Notes under the pieces: generated by a model
The model's input: the letters and a program-made list of their open reading frames with translations, nothing else
Told to the model about the DNA's origin: nothing
Database searches by the model: none
Program-made: the position numbers and the translations under genes
In this document: in pieces, positions 14,006 to 16,110 of the stretch
How the letters are laid out: each line of letters starts with the position of its first letter
Position numbering within the stretch: the first letter of the stretch is position 1
NCBI GenBank assembly: GCA_018375265.1
Contig: JAHADO010000007.1
Span: 1 to 16,110, forward strand
Direction of reading: 5' to 3'
Source of the DNA: Campylobacter concisus
GTDB taxonomy: Bacteria; Campylobacterota; Campylobacteria; Campylobacterales; Campylobacteraceae
DNA: 16,110 bases

Positions 14006-14089
14006 ATGCCTCCTCACGAACTCTATAAAATACTTTTTATCCTTTTCACCGTAGCCTGCATGATGATATGCGTCCCAAAAAAACAATGA
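14006..14089 (+). CDS. Tiny single-span membrane peptide (27 aa)
   Basis: ATG 14006 is preceded by TAAGGAGAAACCGTT, a strong ribosome binding site, 15 bases after the HIRAN gene. The frame stops at TGA 14087-14089. The peptide has a short polar start (MPPHELYK), one hydrophobic span of about 15-17 residues (ILFILFTVACMMICV) and a basic end (PKKQ). That gives a membrane peptide with the tail inside by the positive-inside rule. The TVAC sequence resembles a lipobox only loosely, and too few residues follow for a lipoprotein. The good site and operon spacing favour a real gene; no function is assigned. Confidence 0.6.
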   Translation: MPPHELYKILFILFTVACMMICVPKKQ

Positions 14090-14155
14090 GAAAGCAATCG
14101 CATCGCAGTTGGTGCTGATAAATGTTCTGATAATACCACAATTATATAATAACAT

Positions 14156-14206
14156 AAAGTTGTTACGATGTCAAGCATATCGTAACAACTTTTTTTCTTT
14201 TTTTTT
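14156..14206 (+). terminator. Strong intrinsic terminator of the small operon
   Basis: A perfect 14-bp stem (14156-14169 with 14179-14192) and a 9-base loop are followed by a long T-rich tail, TTTTTTCTTTTTTTTT. It ends the 13473-14089 operon. Confidence 0.92.
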
Positions 14207-14278
14207 ATAAAAACACAAAAACTATAAGTTCTAAACTCAAAATCTCATAAAAAAAATTACTTTTTCATATCTACTCAC

Positions 14279-14364
14279 ATAATGCTATATTGCTTCGCTA
14301 GCGCTACGCGGTTAGTCCGTCTACACTTTGTTAGACGTCCAAACAAGCACTCCTATAGCATTAT
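14279..14364 (-). repeat. Dispersed hairpin repeat, copy R5, framed by an 11-bp inverted repeat
   Basis: The repeat unit (14289-14348) has the inner stem CGTCTA (14318-14323) with TAGACG (14332-14337) and the 8-base loop CACTTTGT, plus outer arms TGCTT/AAGCA. Beyond it, ATAATGCTATA (14279-14289) and TATAGCATTAT (14354-14364) are exact inverted copies. The reverse complement matches R3 along most of its length, and CGCGGTTAGTCC is shared with R1. Confidence 0.85.
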
Positions 14365-14365
14365 C

Positions 14366-14396
14366 GAGTGATTGCTCGACACAATCTCAATCACTC
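14366..14396 (+). promoter_or_regulatory. Leader hairpin before rIIA-like copy 3
   Basis: GAGTGATTG (14366-14374) pairs perfectly with CAATCACTC (14388-14396). The stem core GAGTGAT/ATCACTC and the preceding C are the same as in the leader of copy 1 (8886-8911), while the loops differ. It lies 34 bases before the ATG. Confidence 0.55.
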
Positions 14397-14429
14397 TAAC
14401 TAAGAGCATCTATGAAAGGAATTAAGAAC

Positions 14430-16110
14430 ATGAGATTAAAAACAACCGATATGGACGAGAAAACCCTAGCCCAGAAAATCCAAACAACGTACGCAGCTAA
14501 AATTGATAAAAATGCTGTTAACATGGTTATGGATATGCTCTCAAAGCTCTATAATGACCCAATGAACGCAGCTATTAGAGAGTATGTCTCTAATGCCTAT
14601 GACGCGAACGTCGAAGCTGGTGCAACCAAGCCTGTCGAGCTAACGCTGCCCTGTACCGAGAACAATGGCTTGCTCATGGTCAAAGACTATGGCCGTGGCC
14701 TCGACTATATGGGTATTGTCTCTGTCTTTGCTAACTTTGGTACCTCCACCAAGCGTGACTCCGACAACCTCATTGGAGGCTTTGGTATTGGCTCTAAGTC
14801 AGGACTTGCAGTCTCCAACGCTATTAACGTCTCCTCTGTCTGCAACGGCACCCTTAATGAGTTCGTGCTTGAGCGTACACCAGAAGGTATTGTTACACGC
14901 TTCACACGCGAGAACGAGCCGACAGAGAAAGACTCAGGCACTACCGTAACAGTAAACTGTAGCCCGTCGTATTATAGCGGCATCAAATATATCGTTAACA
15001 ATTTTATCCCTGTAATTGCTGGTTGGTCAAAAAATGATGTTTATGTTACTAACACATCTTGTAACGAGTTTAATCCATCAGACGATGACTTCTTCTTAAA
15101 CGATAAGTGCAATAACTATCGCATTCCCGACACATGGCTTGAATTTGACCACGGTTATATTACATCAAAGCCATTCTTTACTCACTTTAGAAATATCCTT
15201 GTTGGCAACGTTGCCTACAAACAAGGCTCGTGGGATAACAATAATGGTCACCCAACAACCAACGATATCGGCTGCGCTTATGCCTTGAAGACAAACATCG
15301 AGGATATTAAAGTAACCTATTCTCGTGAGCAAATTGACTGGAAAAGCAATAGCGAGACAGAAGATGCGCTTATTGCCGCAACAGACGCGTTCACTAAAGA
15401 AGTAGAAAACTTCGTACACGACCTTATTGACTCATCATCAGATGCGATTGACGCCATGAAGAAATGCATTAAGGTTAATATTGACCCAAATGATATCAAC
15501 TATAAGAAAGTCAATACGGAACGCTCGGAATTACCATGGCGATTTAATGAGTACGTTGACGATAGCAATGAGTATAAACGTTCGAAAAACAGAGCTTACA
15601 ACACAACCTACAATCAGCTAGGCATGGCACAGACATATGACGGCGACTTTGACATCGTTATCACTACTACCAAAGATACCATCAATAGCAAAAAGCCATC
15701 TATGGTATCTAAGATTTTAGCCTATGCCTTTAATCCTGATAGCAAGCTGCCTGATGATATCAAGCCAACTGTTGACAAAGCAATCGACGACTATATCGTC
15801 AACACAGTTGCCCTCTCAGCAAAAGAAGCTCGCAATAACGTGAGTTGTTACCCAACGCACATTCTTCTTGCTACAGCAGAAGCACAGCTAGAGCTACCGT
15901 ACTCATGGGGAGTCCCTAACCTCGACTTTGAGATGTTAGAGCGTGCCTATAAAGAGTATATGAAAGAGCAGCGCAAGTTGTATAATGCGAGCAGAACAAA
16001 AAAGTCCACTGACACAATGCTCGAAACAGCACACTATGTCACAAGTGACAACACCTACGTGTGGCAAGACACACTTGAACGCATTAAAAACGCAGGATTT
16101 GACAACATCG
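14430..16110 (+). CDS. rIIA-like GHKL ATPase, copy 3 (3' end beyond window)
   Basis: A frame opens at ATG 14430 and stays open to the right edge, giving 560 residues; the stop is outside the window. AAAGGA lies 9 bases before the ATG. An in-frame ATG at 14412 overlaps this site, as in copy 1. The GHKL domain is intact: N box REYVSNAYDANVEAG (Asn55, Asp58), G1 box DYGRG (86-90, with Arg in place of the Asn of the other copies), lid IGGFGIGSKSG and SGTTVTV. Later, IEDIKVTYSREQIDW matches FDIKDIKVTYSREKIDL of copy 2, so similarity extends past the ATPase domain. It has its own hairpin leader and is separated from copy 2 by the small operon. Confidence 0.87.
   Translation, partial: MRLKTTDMDEKTLAQKIQTTYAAKIDKNAVNMVMDMLSKLYNDPMNAAIREYVSNAYDANVEAGATKPVELTLPCTENNGLLMVKDYGRGLDYMGIVSVFANFGTSTKRDSDNLIGGFGIGSKSGLAVSNAINVSSVCNGTLNEFVLERTPEGIVTRFTRENEPTEKDSGTTVTVNCSPSYYSGIKYIVNNFIPVIAGWSKNDVYVTNTSCNEFNPSDDDFFLNDKCNNYRIPDTWLEFDHGYITSKPFFTHFRNILVGNVAYKQGSWDNNNGHPTTNDIGCAYALKTNIEDIKVTYSREQIDWKSNSETEDALIAATDAFTKEVENFVHDLIDSSSDAIDAMKKCIKVNIDPNDINYKKVNTERSELPWRFNEYVDDSNEYKRSKNRAYNTTYNQLGMAQTYDGDFDIVITTTKDTINSKKPSMVSKILAYAFNPDSKLPDDIKPTVDKAIDDYIVNTVALSAKEARNNVSCYPTHILLATAEAQLELPYSWGVPNLDFEMLERAYKEYMKEQRKLYNASRTKKSTDTMLETAHYVTSDNTYVWQDTLERIKNAGFDNI

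Noticed and set aside
14006..14089. Lipoprotein
   Set aside because: TVAC is a poor lipobox and only nine residues follow the Cys.
1..16110. Stop-codon reassignment as in some gut phages
   Set aside because: All long genes end at TAA, one small gene ends at TGA, and no conserved domain is interrupted by TAG or TGA.

Overview
The window looks like part of a large extrachromosomal element or large phage-plasmid of a Gram-positive-type bacterium. It has AAAGGAG-type ribosome binding sites, sigma-A-like promoters, moderately low GC, a standard stop-codon usage dominated by TAA, a type II ParM/ParR partition pair, and three copies of a phage-type rIIA-like GHKL ATPase. There are no rRNA, tRNA, metabolic or ribosomal genes. 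The host cannot be named from the sequence alone.

Layout. Position 1-71 is the tail of a + strand gene, closed by a bidirectional terminator. Positions 166-2579 (- strand) hold parR-parM, then a 235-aa unknown protein and possibly a 33-aa ORF. Positions 2580-3073 are a control region. It carries two - strand promoters for parRM, one opposing + strand promoter, three 23-bp iterons (candidate parC or origin) and a + strand promoter for a 58-aa basic protein (3074-3250). Positions 3348-8453 (- strand) form a compact operon reading secA, secY, secE and a small helix-turn-helix protein, from a near-consensus promoter at 8501-8529. The secA gene carries an in-frame 354-aa intein inside the Walker A motif, with the sequence signature of a class 3 intein. 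Positions 8454-8952 are a divergent control region with a perfect palindrome, a terminator and two copies of a dispersed hairpin repeat. From 8953 onward the + strand carries two rIIA-like ATPases, a small operon (57-aa protein, stand-alone HIRAN protein, 27-aa membrane peptide), and a third rIIA-like ATPase that runs off the window.

How it fits together. The most notable content is an accessory Sec channel set (motor SecA, channel SecY, clamp SecE) encoded on what appears to be a mobile replicon. No SecG and none of the Asp proteins of the known SecA2/SecY2 systems are visible here. The element could use its own translocon to export or insert element-encoded proteins, or to alter the host envelope. 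Active SecA would depend on intein removal. ParMR gives segregation. The rIIA-like family recalls phage T4 membrane-associated exclusion/lysis proteins, but its role here is unknown. Five copies of a palindromic repeat lie in five intergenic positions, each near a terminator. This points to a repeat family spreading within the element.
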